A stretch of DNA of 64,000 bases from Diphasiastrum complanatum (GCA_029204225.1 CM055113.1:10254364-10318363); one strand, 5' to 3'. Numbered from the stretch's first letter, positions 1-12,670 are shown. The notes: generated by a model not told the origin, from the letters alone. A program made the numbers and translations.

Positions 1-380
1 CTTAGTAGTTGTCATGTCCTCATTTATAGTCGCCAGCTTCGCTTGTTTTGTTTTTTCTATTCAAACGTTCCAATTGAGAAACACATTATGCTTAGCCAAA
101 GGGTTGTCAACTGCCTAGTAGTTGCCAAAGGCAGTTGATGCAAAATGTCGTAGGTGCAAAAGATGCGACATCATACCTTGATGGTCCTCAAAAGACTTCT
201 CCGTAGCATGAAATAACTTTAATAGTCCAAAGATTTGGATGTAAATACGAAAGCACTAAAAATCTACTATATCTTGTCTATCGAAGACCACGAGATCGGT
301 TAAGAGTAAGCATGGTCTGATAAATTGGCTAGCCTAAATATTCAGATTGATTAGTCTTATAAAATTTTAAAATTTGATAG

Positions 381-1568
381 TTGTCATACAACATGGAGGT
401 TGAGGAGCAGTTCATTTCAGAATTTACACATGCCATTACTTCACAAACTTTGCTGTATTCAGATTCTAATGATAGTGAATTTGACTTTCTTGCACAAGAA
501 CCAAGAGTCTCATTGGAGGAAACAATCAATTATCCAAGAGAGGATGAGGGTGGTCCAAATAGATTGGATGCCACGTTGAGTTCGCTTGGTGCGGAGTTTA
601 AAGAGCACACCTCACCTTCTTCTTTACTTTTACCACCAAGACACACCATCTAATGCACACAAGTATCACTACATCCACGTTTCCCTCCTTTACAACTCCT
701 GCTCATAAGCGAATTGCCTATTCTAGTATGATCTTATACAAAAGTGGAAGGATATGCAAGCAAGAATAACTGTTCAAACCAAGTATTCTGGGAGAGAGGG
801 ACTCAGTTTTAAGAGTGATAAGTCTAAACTAATTCCGTATGTAGAACAGTGGTAAACAATATTTTATGGTTGTCATGTCAATGTGGTAGATGGAAAACAC
901 AAGGGTTTGGGCCACATGATGGATGCGATAAAATCCATTTGGGTTGTCCGTATTAAAAAATATGGAATCACAGAGTCATTTGTAAAGGCTAGCTTTGATG
1001 CTTGTTTGGTTTGCCACAAAGTGAAACAAAAATCAACGGACAAATTAGACGTTGTAAAATCGAACCCCTTCACACATGAAAACGTGAGGCAGCTAGAGGA
1101 TCTCCAACAAAAGACTGAGGAGACAACTGTGGAGCATCGAGTGATGCTTGTGTTACTACGGTCTACTGCTGGGGGGGGGATTTTCTATCATGTGATCGAG
1201 GAGATAGAAGAATCTCGCCAAATGGGCCCCATAGAGTGCCCCATAGAAGCTGTAGAGTTGGATGTCCCTTTCGAATGAGGGTGACTATCCCAATTACTAC
1301 GAAAGGTTTGGCACGCATCCAATTATGCGCTGTACATGAGAACCATTGGTCGGGCTCACAAGTGGACATACTACATTTGCATCCACACCCCCTTGTGGTG
1401 CACGAGTGTGAGAGGGATTTACAGGCATATAAGGATGCATCTCAACTCTCCAATGCTTCCATTCAACGTTCAGTGTTCCTACAAGCACAAGTGAGTGAAG
1501 CAGGTCAAACTTGTTATAGGTTCTTCCTCATACCAAAAGAGATATCCCAGTTGTCCTATAGACTATGA
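381..1568 (+). pseudogene. Decayed transposon-type ORF cluster with HHCC zinc motif
   Basis: Three short open stretches in two frames (381-653, 883-1278, 1236-1568) look like pieces of one broken coding region. The frame of the 883 stretch can be followed upstream through a stop to a GCHVNVVDGKHKGLGHM segment, and downstream it reaches ACLVCHK. The H...H...CxxC spacing is that of the integrase-type zinc-binding domain found in retroelement integrases and their domesticated relatives. The 1236-1568 stretch has GCPFRMRVTIPITTKG followed by a HENH, the look of a FAR1/WRKY-GCM-like zinc finger. The family assignment is inference from motifs; no flanking LTR or TIR was seen. It is non-functional as it stands. 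Confidence 0.35.
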
Positions 1569-2492
1569 ACGAGAGGTAACTTGGTGCTTTCATCTATAAC
1601 TAGTTTGCTTCAATATGACATCTTATGTCCATGCTGTATCTTACATTTTTGGCTAAAAATGTAAGATCTCAACAGATGCATGAGCTCCAATGATTGGAGG
1701 AGCTTGAATTTGGAGGCCCGTCAACTGCCTGAGAACAATAAGGTATTGCAAATTGTGATTGAATGTAGTCATGTGCAATTAAATTTGAAATGCTAGGATA
1801 ATTAAGCTCTTATGATATCCTTGACATAAGTCTATCCAACAGGCCATCTTTTATCAATCGTATAATCCTGAACATGTGGAGGAAGGAAAGAGGCCATTTG
1901 TGTAAAACGAATCAATTTGACTTTCCTTTGTTCATAGCTATTATTCCAAACCAGCTTGGTCATGCCATGCCAATTTAGTATGATATGCTCAGATGACAAG
2001 GGCAAGCACCATCAACGCATTCATTGCATTGCAGCGTTGTGATGTATACCATAAATAGATCTATTGAGTCTTTATCGATTATTATACCTCGTTGCTTCTT
2101 GAAACTATCATGTCTAGATGCCCACCTCCTTTCGACTCCTAGCTACTAATTCTTTGACTTCAATTTTGTAAAAAGAGTAGTAAGCATGATCTTTTTTGCA
2201 CATTGCTTCAAATATTTTGAGCAGATGATGGTTTTTTCTGCGCCTAATCCCTCCCTGTCTACCACAACACACAACAACAACAACAGAATGGGACCTGCAA
2301 GGCAGTGCGGAGGTCTGAGGGATGAATATAATAATAAATAAAAACCAAGCAAGCAAGCAGCCAGCCGCATCGCATCGCATCGCATTATATCTATATATAC
2401 TAAAAGAAAAGTGGTTTCTAGGCAGCTCTCACGCATCGGGAGCTGTCCGAAAACCCAAATTTCAGATCATTCAAGATCCAATCCGTGTCCCT
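1569..2492. other. Intergenic, no gene seen
   Basis: No reading frame longer than about 90 codons here has a recognisable motif. It contains short simple sequence (CATCG/CGCAT repeats near 2,367-2,385) and an imperfect hairpin near 2,422-2,446. The last five bases before the Copia element are its left target-site copy. Confidence 0.5.
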
Positions 2493-2497
2493 GATCT
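2493..2497. repeat. Target-site duplication, left copy (GATCT)
   Basis: GATCT lies immediately before the LTR terminus and is repeated exactly at 9,182-9,186. Confidence 0.9.
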
Positions 2498-3112
2498 TGT
2501 TGAGTTCACACGTGTGGGACGCCCTACACATGTACTTTTGATCTTCTAAGCCCAATAATACCATAAAGATCAAACTAGCATTGATTGACAATAGGAAAGC
2601 TGATCATACAAAGAATATTATTGTGTTACAAGCAAGATCTGTCAACAAAACATGAAACTAAGTACAATAAATGCCTCAACTCGGCTAGAGAGAGAATATG
2701 AATGTACAAAACTCGAGTAGAGAGAGAGAGGCATAAAGAGCTTAGTCTCCAAATTTGCATTACACACAAATTTCATCATCTTCTTAATGAGAACACATCA
2801 CATATATATAGATCCATGGACTCTCCTCCTACTTTGAGTTGAATTGGAGTTATGAATCCACCTCTCAAGCTATGTAGACTTATTCAAGCCACCTCAATAT
2901 GTCTAATTGTGCCACCTAGTATTTTCATGCATTAAAAGTGGCATGCAAAGAACAAATGGCACTTCCTATTGTAGCTCAAGTTTCTACTTCTACCTACCTT
3001 GAATATTTTATTCTAAGATGGGTTTTTACTAAGCCAAAAGAGCTCAATTCATCTTTGGCATTTTTAGGACCCCTACTTACAACATTAGATAGATTTTTCC
3101 AATATTTTGACA
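2498..3112 (-). repeat. 3' LTR of Copia A
   Basis: 615 bp, beginning TGTCAAAATATTGG and ending TCAACA on the minus strand. It carries the CACACGTGTG palindrome near its end, a motif shared with the other LTR and with the solo LTR at 6,278. It is directly preceded on the minus strand by the purine tract. Confidence 0.93.
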
Positions 3113-3127
3113 CTCCTCCTAAAAAAG
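3113..3127 (-). other. Polypurine tract of Copia A
   Basis: On the minus strand the sequence CTTTTTTAGGAGGAG abuts the 3' LTR. This is the expected site of plus-strand DNA priming. Confidence 0.8.
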
Positions 3128-3130
3128 TAT

Positions 3131-5013
3131 CTAATGTGGATCAAGCATTGATCTTGAGATAAGAACAAGATTAGATCTATGCTTTGAGAAGGCACTTTTG
3201 CAAAGTGGCTTTGTGAGAAGATCAGCAATACATGAAGATGTGTCGACATGTTCCAAGTTGATTTCACCTCCAATGAGCTTTTTCCTTACAAAATGGTGTG
3301 CCACTTCTACATGCTTGCTCCTTGCCTGAAAAATAGGATTGTTTGCAAGAGCTTGGACCGATATGTTATCACACTTGATCAAGGGGAGATCATCCTCTTT
3401 GATGCACTTTAGCTCCATGATTAACCTCTTGATCCAAAGCACCTCTTTAGTTGTTGTAGTGAGTGCTTTGTACTCGGCCTCACAAGAAGATAGAGATATG
3501 GTATCTTGCTTCTTTGAAAGCCAAGACACAAGATTGCCTCCCAGAAAGATAGTATATGCATTAATGGACTTTCGATCCATATTATCACTTGCAAAATCGG
3601 AATCCGAATAGCCAACAATGGTTAGATCTTCATTCTTGTACAATAAACCATAATCTTGAGTAGAAGATACATATCTTAAAACTCTCTTGGCCATCTTCCA
3701 ATGTTGGATCTGAGGATCTTGCATAAATTGACTCAATTTGTGCACACAATAGCTCAAATCAGGTCTAGTGATAGCAAGACAAATTAAGGAGCCTATAAGA
3801 CTCCTATAAAGTGTGATGTCCTCAAAGGATCTTTCATCACCTTCAATAGGGTATTTTACATGTTTCTCCATGGGAGTGTCTATGCCTTTACAGTTTTGCA
3901 TATTGAATTTTCTCAACATAGAAAAGACATATCTAGATTGACAAATAAAAGCATACTCTTCATGAAAATCAATCTCAAGGCCTAAAATGTAATGGATCTC
4001 TCCTAGATCTTGAATTTTTAATTCTCTTCCTAATGCATCCTTAGTTTCTTGAACTAGCATCAAACAACTTCCACTAAGAATAATGTCATCTACATAGATT
4101 AGAAGAATGACAGTATTTCTACCATCAAACTTTAAGTACATGGAAGGATCATAGTCACTAAGCACAAATCCTAATGAAAGTATAAAGTTGTTGAGTCTTG
4201 AATACCATGATCTAGGTGCTTGCTTCAAGCCATAAAGACTTCTAAATAGCAAACACACCTTAGATTCATCCTTGATGAATCCTTGAGGTTGTTCCATGTA
4301 TATCTCCTCCTCAAGATAGCCATTCAAAAAAGCGTTGGAGACATCAAGTTGATACAATTTCCACTTAAAAAATAAGGCAAGAGAGATTATGATTCTTATT
4401 GTCACCATCTTTGCTATAGGAGCAAAGGTTTCTTCATAGTCAAGGCCATATATTTGTGCAAAGCCTTTAGCACATAATCTTGCCTTGTACTTGTTGATGG
4501 AGCCATCATGATTGTACTTGATCTTGAACACCCATTTGCATCCAATAATATGCATGCTAGGTGGTGGATCCACTCCCATGTGTGGTTGGTGATCAAGGCA
4601 TCATATTCAATCTTCATGGCCTCATACCACTCCTTGGTATTGAGGGCTTCTTGGACATCTTTGGGCTCCTCATGAGAAACAAAATAAGCATAAGTGGAAT
4701 CAAGATCCACTTGTTTTCCTTTGTCATCATAAGTGAGCCTCTTAGGCTCGGATCTCTCCCTCATGGATCTTCTAGGAGTGAAAATCCGAGGACTTTCATC
4801 TTCAAATCTCGACCCCTCCATATGTTGATTTTCTTCAATAACAAAAGGTGATAGATTTTGAGATTCCTTGATCTCGACCCCTCCAAGATTGGACTTTTCT
4901 TCTTTATGAAAAACTACATCTCTGCTTTCAATTACTTTAGAAGTAGAGAGCATGTAGATTCGATAGGCTTTCTTGTTGAATGAATATCCAACATTACTCC
5001 TTTGCTTGCACAA
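3131..5013 (-). pseudogene. pol: Copia A integrase C-terminus, reverse transcriptase and RNase H
   Basis: Two overlapping frames cover this stretch (5,013-4,414 and 4,579-3,131). The first holds the integrase tail and the linker before RT (EEPKDVQEALNTKEWYEAM). The second starts with the Copia RT signature GCKWVFKIKYNHDGSINKYK, then LDVSNAFLNGYLEEE, the catalytic box YVDDIILSGS, and RNase H motifs SLSSCEAEYKAL and the terminal DLLTKPL. Both RT aspartates are present, so the RT frame itself is well preserved. The frame change near 4,500 and breaks upstream make the polyprotein discontinuous. Confidence 0.9.
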
Positions 5014-5150
5014 GGATCATCCTTCTTTCTCGTTTCCAAGGGAATATGGACAAAGCATATGCATTCAAATACCCTAAGGTGATCAACCTTAGGTTTCTTC
5101 AAATAAAGTGCTTGATATGGTGACTTTCCTTCAAGTGCAACATGAGGGAG

Positions 5151-5745
5151 TCAATTGCAAAGATAGTTTGAACAATTGATGGCCTCACCCCAAAAGTCTT
5201 TTGGCAAGGATGCCTCAATTCTAATGGTTTTGGCACATTCACACAAGGTTCTATTCTTTCTTTCAGCCAACCCATTTTGAGATGGTGTATATGCACAAGA
5301 AAACTCCCTTTTAATGCCTTCAAGCTCACAATAATCATGAAATTTATTGGAAGTGTACTCACCACCTCCATCACTTCTAAGAATCTTGATTTTGTATGAA
5401 AATTGCTTTTCAAATAGAGCTTTGAACAATAGACTTTGAAGCTAGAAGATATAACCAAGTAAATCTTGTGAAATCATCAATGAAAGTTACAAAGCAAGTA
5501 GCACCACCCTTGCTTTTTGAAGATGAGAAGTGCACATCCGAGTGTATGAGCTCCAATGGATGTGTAGTCTTAATACATGACTTTGAAAAAAGCTTTTTAT
5601 GAGATTTAGATATGGCACAAGCCTCACATGGATTGAAATTCTTGGAGATAAGATTAGGCAAGCCAATAGCTTTGGCTTTCTTGACCATGGACACCATAGA
5701 TCTATAGTTAGGATGCCCCAACCTTCTATGCCAAAGCTCCTCCAA
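5151..5745 (-). pseudogene. pol: Copia A GAG-pre-integrase and integrase core
   Basis: The frame from 5,745 opens with ELWHRRLGHPNYRS and a CEACAISKSHK zinc motif, then LIHSDV (first Asp) and TFIDDFTRFTWLYLL (second Asp region). The frame from 5,429 continues with ILRSDGGGEYTSNKF and the catalytic Glu region SQNGLAERKNRT. A frameshift near 5,420 separates the halves. All integrase catalytic acids are visible. Confidence 0.9.
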
Positions 5746-5956
5746 AGAAATATGAGAAGCAAAAGCACTATCACAAGAGTTAGCATACTCTTTGGGATCA
5801 AGCTTGTAGATTCCACCTTATCTAGACCCAAATGCAAGGATCTCATCATGCTTCTTGATTGTACATGTATCAACATTGAAATTCACATCTAGTCCACTAT
5901 CGAATAATTGCCCAACACTAATAAGATTTTTTGTTAACTTAGGAACAAAAAGTACT

Positions 5957-6272
5957 TTAGACAGAGAAAGAACTTTTGATGATGAAAGCGTTAAGGACCA
6001 TTTCAATAGCACACTCATGATCATTTGCTGTGTAGATGGACTTCTTGGCTCCTTCATAAAGTGTCATGGATGAAAAAGAATGCTTGGAGCTACACATATG
6101 TGAGGAAGCTCCACTGTCGATGTACCACGAACCATCCTTCTTGAAAGGTAATGAAGAAAAACTCGAGACCATAAGAGATCCCTCTCCATCACTTGCATGA
6201 GCATCTTCATTCTCTTCATTGGAAATGTTGGTTTGCTTGAATTGACTCTTCTTATTGAAGCAATTGGTGGCA
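5957..6272 (-). pseudogene. pol: Copia A protease and knuckle tail
   Basis: The minus strand reads NYATNCFNKKSQFKQ at its start, the second half of the gag zinc knuckle. This is followed by an acidic stretch and the aspartic-protease active site SWYIDSGASSHMCSS. The solo LTR lies immediately upstream. The frame is lost near 5,960, before the pre-integrase region. Confidence 0.85.
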
Positions 6273-6277
6273 TAATT

Positions 6278-7010
6278 GTTGATTTCACATGTGTGGATTG
6301 TCCACAACATGTACTTGTGATCTCCTAAGGTGTGTAGATGCACCAAGATCAAGACTAGATTGAGATTCAAGATCAATATTAGATCCTATGGCAAAAACAC
6401 ACTACTACATGCATTCAATCACTTCCAACTCTCACTCACACATGTGGGAAGTGTTCCAAAAATAATCTAAGTAAAAACAAGTTGCTCTCCTCGGGTAGAG
6501 AGAGAAAATCATCATGAGCTCTCAGGTAGAGAGAGAAAGCTAGAAAACCAATTACTCACAAAATCCACTCAATCTCAAAATCAATTAGATCCAAATGAGA
6601 AGTACAATGATACTAGTAGATCCACAAGCTACCACTATGCTTAACTATGATTGGACCACACTTTGTCACCTCTTAATCTTATTGGACCATTGATCCATGC
6701 ACCTCTTAATTCTATTGGACTATATTCAAGCACACCTCAAATTCCTATTGGACCTCACATGGTTCCACCTCTAAATCCTATTGGACCTCTTAGAATTCAT
6801 CAAACAAAAGCATTACACTTGTCTACACTCTAATTGGCACGAGTTTAGCCTCTTACTCTATTTTGGCTCAATAGTGGCATTACAAGTGGAAATGCATAAT
6901 TTGCCATCTATGCCAAATTTGTTCCTATCAACATCCTACACCTAGATGCTTGATGTAAGAAACATAAGACCCCTATATCTAACATAGATTTTTTTTTTTA
7001 ATTCTTCACA
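6278..7010. mobile_element. Solo LTR nested in the gag zinc knuckle of Copia A
   Basis: 733 bp with TG...CA ends (TGTTGATTTCACATG at the left, ATTCTTCACA at the right). It is flanked by the exact 5-bp repeat ATAAT at 6,273-6,277 and 7,011-7,015. No internal coding region lies between the ends. Removing it and one ATAAT rejoins CFFCGKKGH to YATNC, a canonical CX2CX4HX4C knuckle. It is therefore a full element that recombined to a single LTR after inserting. Its end sequence resembles the host LTRs, so it belongs to a related family. Confidence 0.92.
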
Positions 7011-7055
7011 ATAATGCCCCTTCTTGCCACAAAAGAAACACTTGATGTTTTTCTT

Positions 7056-7816
7056 CTACTTCTTGGATGTGAAAGCTTGAGAGGACTCATCCTCTTCTCC
7101 TTTCTCCTTGGAAATAAGATTGTTCTTGCTTGAAGAGGATTGGTGTTGATTCTTACTTCTTGTCTTGTGCTTGTCTTTGATAAAGAGGGCTTTACCATCA
7201 ATGTTGAGAGACAGTCTTTCCATTTTCAAGAGTTTATACTCTTGTCTTGATTCTTCAGAAATGAGCACACTTTGGAGTGCTTCCAAACTTGGTAGCTCCT
7301 CCTTAATGGCATAAATCTGAACAAGGTTGTCATATTCCTCCTTTAACCCATTAAGTATGACTTGAACAAGTTCATTTTGGTTGATGGAGACTCCTATGCA
7401 TGACAATTCTCTATGGAGGTCTTTAACTCTCATTACATAAGCTGAAGCACATTCATCACTTCTCTGTACACTTTGAAAAATTTGGTTTCTTAGTGTTAGA
7501 AGTCTAGAAGTATTCTTTGCCTCATAGATGGACTGAGAGTATCCCAAGCATCTTTGGCATTAGTACAAGCACCAATTTCTCTTAAGATGTCATTTGAGAC
7601 ATTCATTAAAAAAAAAAACCAAAGCAGAGCCATCCTAGCTCTCTTTTTGTACTTTGGAATTTCTTGAAGAATTTGTGGCTCTTCTTCAATACCAAGTTCA
7701 ATATCCATCACATCTTGTAGAATTAAGACAGATTCCATCCTAACCTTCCAAATTGAGTAATTGGAGGTTGACAATCTTTCACTTGCTTCTAATAGAAAGA
7801 CACCCATTGAAGTCAT
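7056..7816 (-). pseudogene. gag: Copia A gag
   Basis: The likely start is the ATG near 7,816 (MTSMGVFLLEASERL), giving the plant Copia gag pattern STSNYSIWKVRMESVL followed by NAKDAWDTL. A frame change near 7,520 leads into RDECASAYVMRVKDLHREL and LVQVILNGLKEEYDNLV, typical of the UBN2/gag domain. A basic, Ser-rich tail runs into the zinc knuckle CFFCGKKGH just before the solo LTR. The frameshift and a stop before the knuckle inactivate it. Confidence 0.85.
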
Positions 7817-8556
7817 AAAGAATGATGGAAATAAAAAAAGATGGATAAAAAAATTGCTTATCTTCTCATTATAGGAACCAATCAAGGGTTAAAAAACCAA
7901 ATCCTATAAGACTAAGCAAAAAACTGTCAGATAGATCTCACTAGCTTGACAATCTCTCTAAAACAAGATTTGAATCATCAAAAAAGATGAAGTATGGCAA
8001 AAGTTATGGTTCTCTGAATTTCACACGTGTGAAATACTCCAAAAATGACAAATTGACTCAAATACAATCTATTGTATGAAACAATTTGCCTAGAACCTAT
8101 AAATTTTGTCTAAATCACATATAGATGAGATTGGTCAACTTCTGGATGATTTTTGTGATCATTCAAGCAAAAAATGACATGTATTCATGATTTTCCACAG
8201 ATCTTGGCGCCCTACATATGACTATTCAAAAGATTATAACTTTTGATTGGCTTATCCAATTGTCATGATTCAAATTGCATCAGATTCTACCATTTCTAGC
8301 TTTCTAGTGGGCCAATTTGCATGAAATTTGGATCTAAGGTGAGAGAGAACCACCAAACTGAAAATGGGCGGATTTCACATGTGCCTGCACCTGAAATTCC
8401 GTACAGTACCTGATCTGGACCATTCAAAGTGGTTTGAAGCTCTAAATCACCAGAAAACTGCAAACTAGCTAGAAAGCAGAATCTAGACAATCCCTAGCTT
8501 GAAATCTGATCAAATTTGCAAACTTTTAGATTAGATTTGCTTGTAAATCTTAGGTA
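7817..8556 (-). other. Untranslated leader of Copia A
   Basis: About 740 bp between the primer site and gag with no coding motif. It contains another CACACGTGTG palindrome near 8,023. Confidence 0.6.
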
Positions 8557-8569
8557 GGCTCTGATACCA
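8557..8569 (-). other. Primer-binding site of Copia A
   Basis: On the minus strand TGGTATCAGAGCC begins directly after the LTR terminus. This is the standard plant Copia site complementary to the 3' end of initiator methionine tRNA, and it fixes the element's direction. Confidence 0.93.
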
Positions 8570-9181
8570 TGTTGAATTCACACGTGTGGGACAGCCTACA
8601 CATGTACTTTTGATCTCCTAAGCCCAATAATACCATAAAGATCAAGCTAGCATTGATTGACAATAGGAAAGCTGATCATACAAGAAATATTATTGTGTTA
8701 CAAGCAAGATCTGTCAACAAAACATGAAACTAAGTACAATAAATGCCTCAACTCAACTAGAGAGAGAATATGAATGTACAAAACTCGAGTAGAGAGAGAG
8801 GGCACAAAGAGCTTAGTCTCCAAATTTGCATTACACACAAATTTCATCATCTTCTCAATGAGAGTACATCACATATATATATAGATCCATGGACTCTCCT
8901 CCTACTTTGAGTTGAGAGTTATGAATCCACCTCTCAAGCTATCTAGACTTATTCAAGCCACCTCAATATGTCTAATTGTGCCACCTAGTATTTTCATGCA
9001 TTAAATGTGGCTTGCAAAGTACAAATGGCACTTCCTATGGTAGCTCGAGTTTCTACTTCTACCTACCTTGAATATTGTATTCTAAGATGGGTTTTTACTA
9101 AGCCAAAAGAGCTCAATTCATCTTTGGCATTTTTAGGACCCCTACTTACAACATTAGATAGATTTTTCCAATATTTTGACA
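8570..9181 (-). repeat. 5' LTR of Copia A
   Basis: 612 bp, matching 2,498-3,112 with only small substitutions and indels (for example a short deletion near 8,913). It starts TGTCAAAATATTGG and ends TCAACA on the minus strand; the promoter of the element should lie here. Confidence 0.93.
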
Positions 9182-9186
9182 GATCT
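9182..9186. repeat. Target-site duplication, right copy (GATCT)
   Basis: Exact match to 2,493-2,497, directly after the LTR end. Confidence 0.9.
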
Positions 9187-11025
9187 TTGGTTACAATAAG
9201 GAGCAAACCAACAATCCTACCAATGTAGAAAAATCAGCATCTACATACAAAATGAGATGCAAACTCTAAGAGATACTGATCAAACATGAACCAAAATATA
9301 AAATATAGTTTCTATCTATACAATTCTAGTACCCTACTGTATTTGACACGTGTGAAACCAAAAATAACAAAATATGAGCATTCTACACACAAGATTGCAA
9401 GATATCATCAAGACAGTGCACCAATGAGTAGTAGAATCCGAAGAGAACCATGTATAATGATGAAATGAGAGAGAGAAGAGAGAAGATGTGTCTCTCCTTG
9501 AGTTACATCCTTTTATAACAGGTCCAAACCCTATTTGGCCACTTGGTTTTCCCTCCTAACCCTGCTATTTTTGGGTCTAGATTCAAAGTACCATCCATGG
9601 AAGGTCTACCTATGGATGATTCACCTGAAGAAGATAACACAAGATTTTTTATTCTCTCTCGAGCTTGGGGAGAGAGATTTTCATACCAATCTTGTGTATA
9701 TTGCTCGGGCTCCTCACGAATCTTCTCCTTGATGGCCTTCCACTTGATCTTCCACTAGACGACATTCTATCAAACAAAATTTAAAAAGTATGAAAGTGGT
9801 GAAGAGTGAAAGATCAAAAGAGTAAGCAAGAGGAAAAGCAAGGGAGATATAATAAGCAATAGAGTAATCTTGCAAACTATAGAGCAAGAGATTGAGCACA
9901 AGCAAGAGCAATAGAGTAGTTGGAGGCCTAAACAAAGGAAGATGAGCAAGGAAATAGATATAAATAAATAAGAGAAACAATAGCAAATAAAGAGGAACAG
10001 AATGGACGTTGAAATCTGATTTTATTTCCATTCAAGTTTTGCATATATCATCCAAGCAATAGTTATCCATGCATGGATGTTCCATGTGCAATTTTTTTTT
10101 TTTTGCATTTTCACATGTGGGAAGGTCCCCCAAATGGGTTTATATGCTTTAAATGTCATGAAAATCATGACTTGTTCTAGATTTTGTGACCAAATTTTTT
10201 TGTGATATTTGACACCAAATATAAAGAAAAAACATAAAACATATTTTTTTAATATGATTGGACGTATAGGATAAAATCATGGGTCATTATGATAGTACTT
10301 AGTCTTTACGAATCTTTTATTTTTATAAATTTTATTTTTTTGAGATTTGACGTAAAGACAAAATCATGAGATATAATGATAGTACATATTTTTATTACTA
10401 ATTAATTGGAATATCATTTACAATTGTAATAAAGATGTTGAATAATGGTCATCGATAATATGATTGATTGACATTGTTTTGATCATTTTATCGAGCAATC
10501 ACTCGATCATACATATAATCGTCCTATTTGATAATCTATCAATTAGTCAAATAATTGAATATTATATGAAGTGATTGACTCTATGATCGATCAAACTCTA
10601 GATTTGCATCGCTTATTAATCGATCGAGTCATAAACAACAGGTATCTCGATCCGAGTATTAATCGCTTTGTAATAACGTTTCTTAATTCTAACCTTGACT
10701 TTGTACTTATACACTCTACAATTATGACTCGATGAAGGTCATGGGTATCATAGGGACGCAAGATCAATCGAATGACATGGAGATAGTCATATGAATGAGA
10801 ATGGACCTAGACTTTTCTGACATAGTTGTGAGCGAATCCAAGTGTCAGTTGCATAGCTAAATGAGTGGAATTGAATGAGGAACATCATCTTACATACAAA
10901 GCATCAAGAGAGATAAATCTGAATTCACAACCACCTTAATTACCCACACGTAATCCAGAGAGTTGCTTGTATAGGCCTTCAAGAGACTAAACTAGATAGA
11001 AACCCTTGAATCACACTCAAACAAC
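9187..11025. other. AT-rich intergenic DNA
   Basis: No supportable gene. CACGTGTGAAA and TCACATGTGGGAAG near 9,348 and 10,110 resemble the LTR-end motif of Copia A and may be old LTR scraps. From about 10,200 the sequence is AT-rich with many GATC/ATCGAT words and no coding signature. Confidence 0.4.
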
Positions 11026-11361
11026 TTGAGCCAAATGATTAAGGACCCTGAGGAGACTAACTGTAGAGAGTGGGGTGGAACACCCATGCAACATACCTTT
11101 GGTAATGAGAATGTCTTTCTAGCTGATTATGAGGATGTCAACAATGACTATGATATAATTGTGACCAAAGGAACCATCCACATACTAGGATTCACAAACG
11201 AGATGTACCCTTCAAAATCAAATGTAGAAGTAGAATATGTTGATCTTGGTTGTCTTGAGACTAGAAGTATCAAATAGGTTGGCCATGTAATGACACACAT
11301 AATTGCCGAAGCTGAACTCCCAAAGTATATTGCAACTGACCTTGTTACAACATATTGAAAT
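11026..11361 (+). pseudogene. Short unrecognised coding-like relic
   Basis: An 83-codon frame (…PEETNCREWGGTPMQ…) runs to a stop. The same frame then continues in coding-like fashion (VGHVMTHIIAEAELPKY) to about 11,360. No family was recognised. The acidic composition and interrupted frame suggest an old gene or transposon fragment. Confidence 0.2.
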
Positions 11362-12078
11362 TAAAAGTTACTCTGAATCTAGATATCAAGGCGCCTAACA
11401 CTGTTGTGGATCACTCTACCAGTATGAACCGCATTTTAATTGCTTGTTGTGAGATACCATGGCACACTGGGCCAATTCAAGGAGATTTATCACTAAGTAA
11501 CTAGATCTGAGTAGTAATTGATCAAATGAGTGATTGAGTGGGCAATCAATCAACTGAGTATATGACTGATTGTTTGATTTTGATCATTCCATCGTTTGGT
11601 AAAGGTTTGAAAGGAAAAGACAAATATTATGTTAGCTATTTTTATTACTACGAGAAACCATATGGACCATACCATCTTTAGAGCATTTTTATGTGTTGCC
11701 CCACCCAAGCAATTTTTTTGATATCAAGGATAGGTTCCCAAATGCTACTAGAATATTAGATTTTCATTAAGCATAAGTAGAATATACATGGATCCGATGT
11801 TGGCATGTCTTTAACAAATTTTATTATATTTGTTCAGTACATACGATCTCATAATGACTACTTATGATGTGGTATAGAGTAGCTGGCTATACTGTGTATA
11901 TGTAATCAATGATGTCATCATCACCAGATAGCCATTCATCTCATGATTGCAACAACATGTATATATTGTTATTGACATTGACATCAATTGCACTTTATTT
12001 GTTATTTGAATATAATTGTATAATACATTTAATTTTTTTATTTGGTGTTCTCTTGCAAATTTATTCTTACAATGACAT

Positions 12079-12670
12079 TTGAATGGAATTATGAATTTTA
12101 GGAAAATTATCGTACCTCCACGTGATTTAGGGAAAGAAAGAAAAATTGAGATCTATCATAGAAGGAAGGAACAAGAAAGACTAAAGTTCAATGAACAACT
12201 ATTGACTGGTTCATCTTCATCTTCAAGCTCTTCCACCAGTCGACGTGGACCACATGTTGACCACCTGTTGATCCATCACATGTATGTATATTGATTTATG
12301 CCATAATTTTTTTATTTGTAATAGTGGTGTACTCCGATTTGGTTGAGGATAGTGAAATAGTATCTTGCTCTTTGGAAAGCCAAGACACCAATCCCTCACA
12401 AATGAAGATTGCAAATGCAATAAATTTTTGTCACATGCTAGAATTTGTCAATTTCACATGAATGACATGAAAGAATTTGTGGTACAATATCACTTATCAT
12501 TGGCAATTGGATTATTGGACCAGTTTTAGCCAAAATACGATGAGAAGATACCATGTACATGCACATAATGCAAAGGCCTTAGGATTTGAACAAGGAGGAT
12601 TGTCAACCATCATATTTGGGCCAATGGAGTGCACATAGAGGATCCAATAGTACGAGAGGTAAACTCTTAA
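12079..12670 (+). pseudogene. Possible DNA-transposon relic
   Basis: A 71-codon frame (VPPRDLGKERKIEIYHRR, then a run of eight serines) precedes a broken stretch at about 12,535-12,660. With stops and a frame change, that stretch reads CTCT-CKGLRI then TRRIVNHHIWANG. The CxC...CxxC...H arrangement recalls the transposase-associated zinc domain of CACTA elements. The evidence is only motif-level; no ends were seen. Confidence 0.2.

Larger units (their letters stand above)
2498..9181 (-). mobile_element. Complete Ty1/Copia LTR retrotransposon (copy A)
   Basis: The element is bounded by two near-identical LTRs, both TG...CA on the minus strand, and flanked by the 5-bp direct repeat GATCT at 2,493-2,497 and 9,182-9,186. 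On the minus strand the order is 5' LTR, Met-tRNA-type primer site, gag, zinc knuckle, protease, integrase, reverse transcriptase, RNase H, polypurine tract, 3' LTR, which is the Copia order. Several frameshifts break pol, and a solo LTR splits gag, so it cannot code for its own movement. LTR similarity (a few small differences by eye) points to fairly recent insertion. Confidence 0.95.

Noticed and set aside
2322-2549. 75-codon plus-strand frame crossing into the Copia LTR
   Set aside because: Runs across the element border and target duplication, so it is not a real gene.
9535-9758. Two overlapping 65-71 codon plus-strand frames
   Set aside because: No motif, no homologous pattern and AT-rich context; overlapping frames of similar length are expected by chance.
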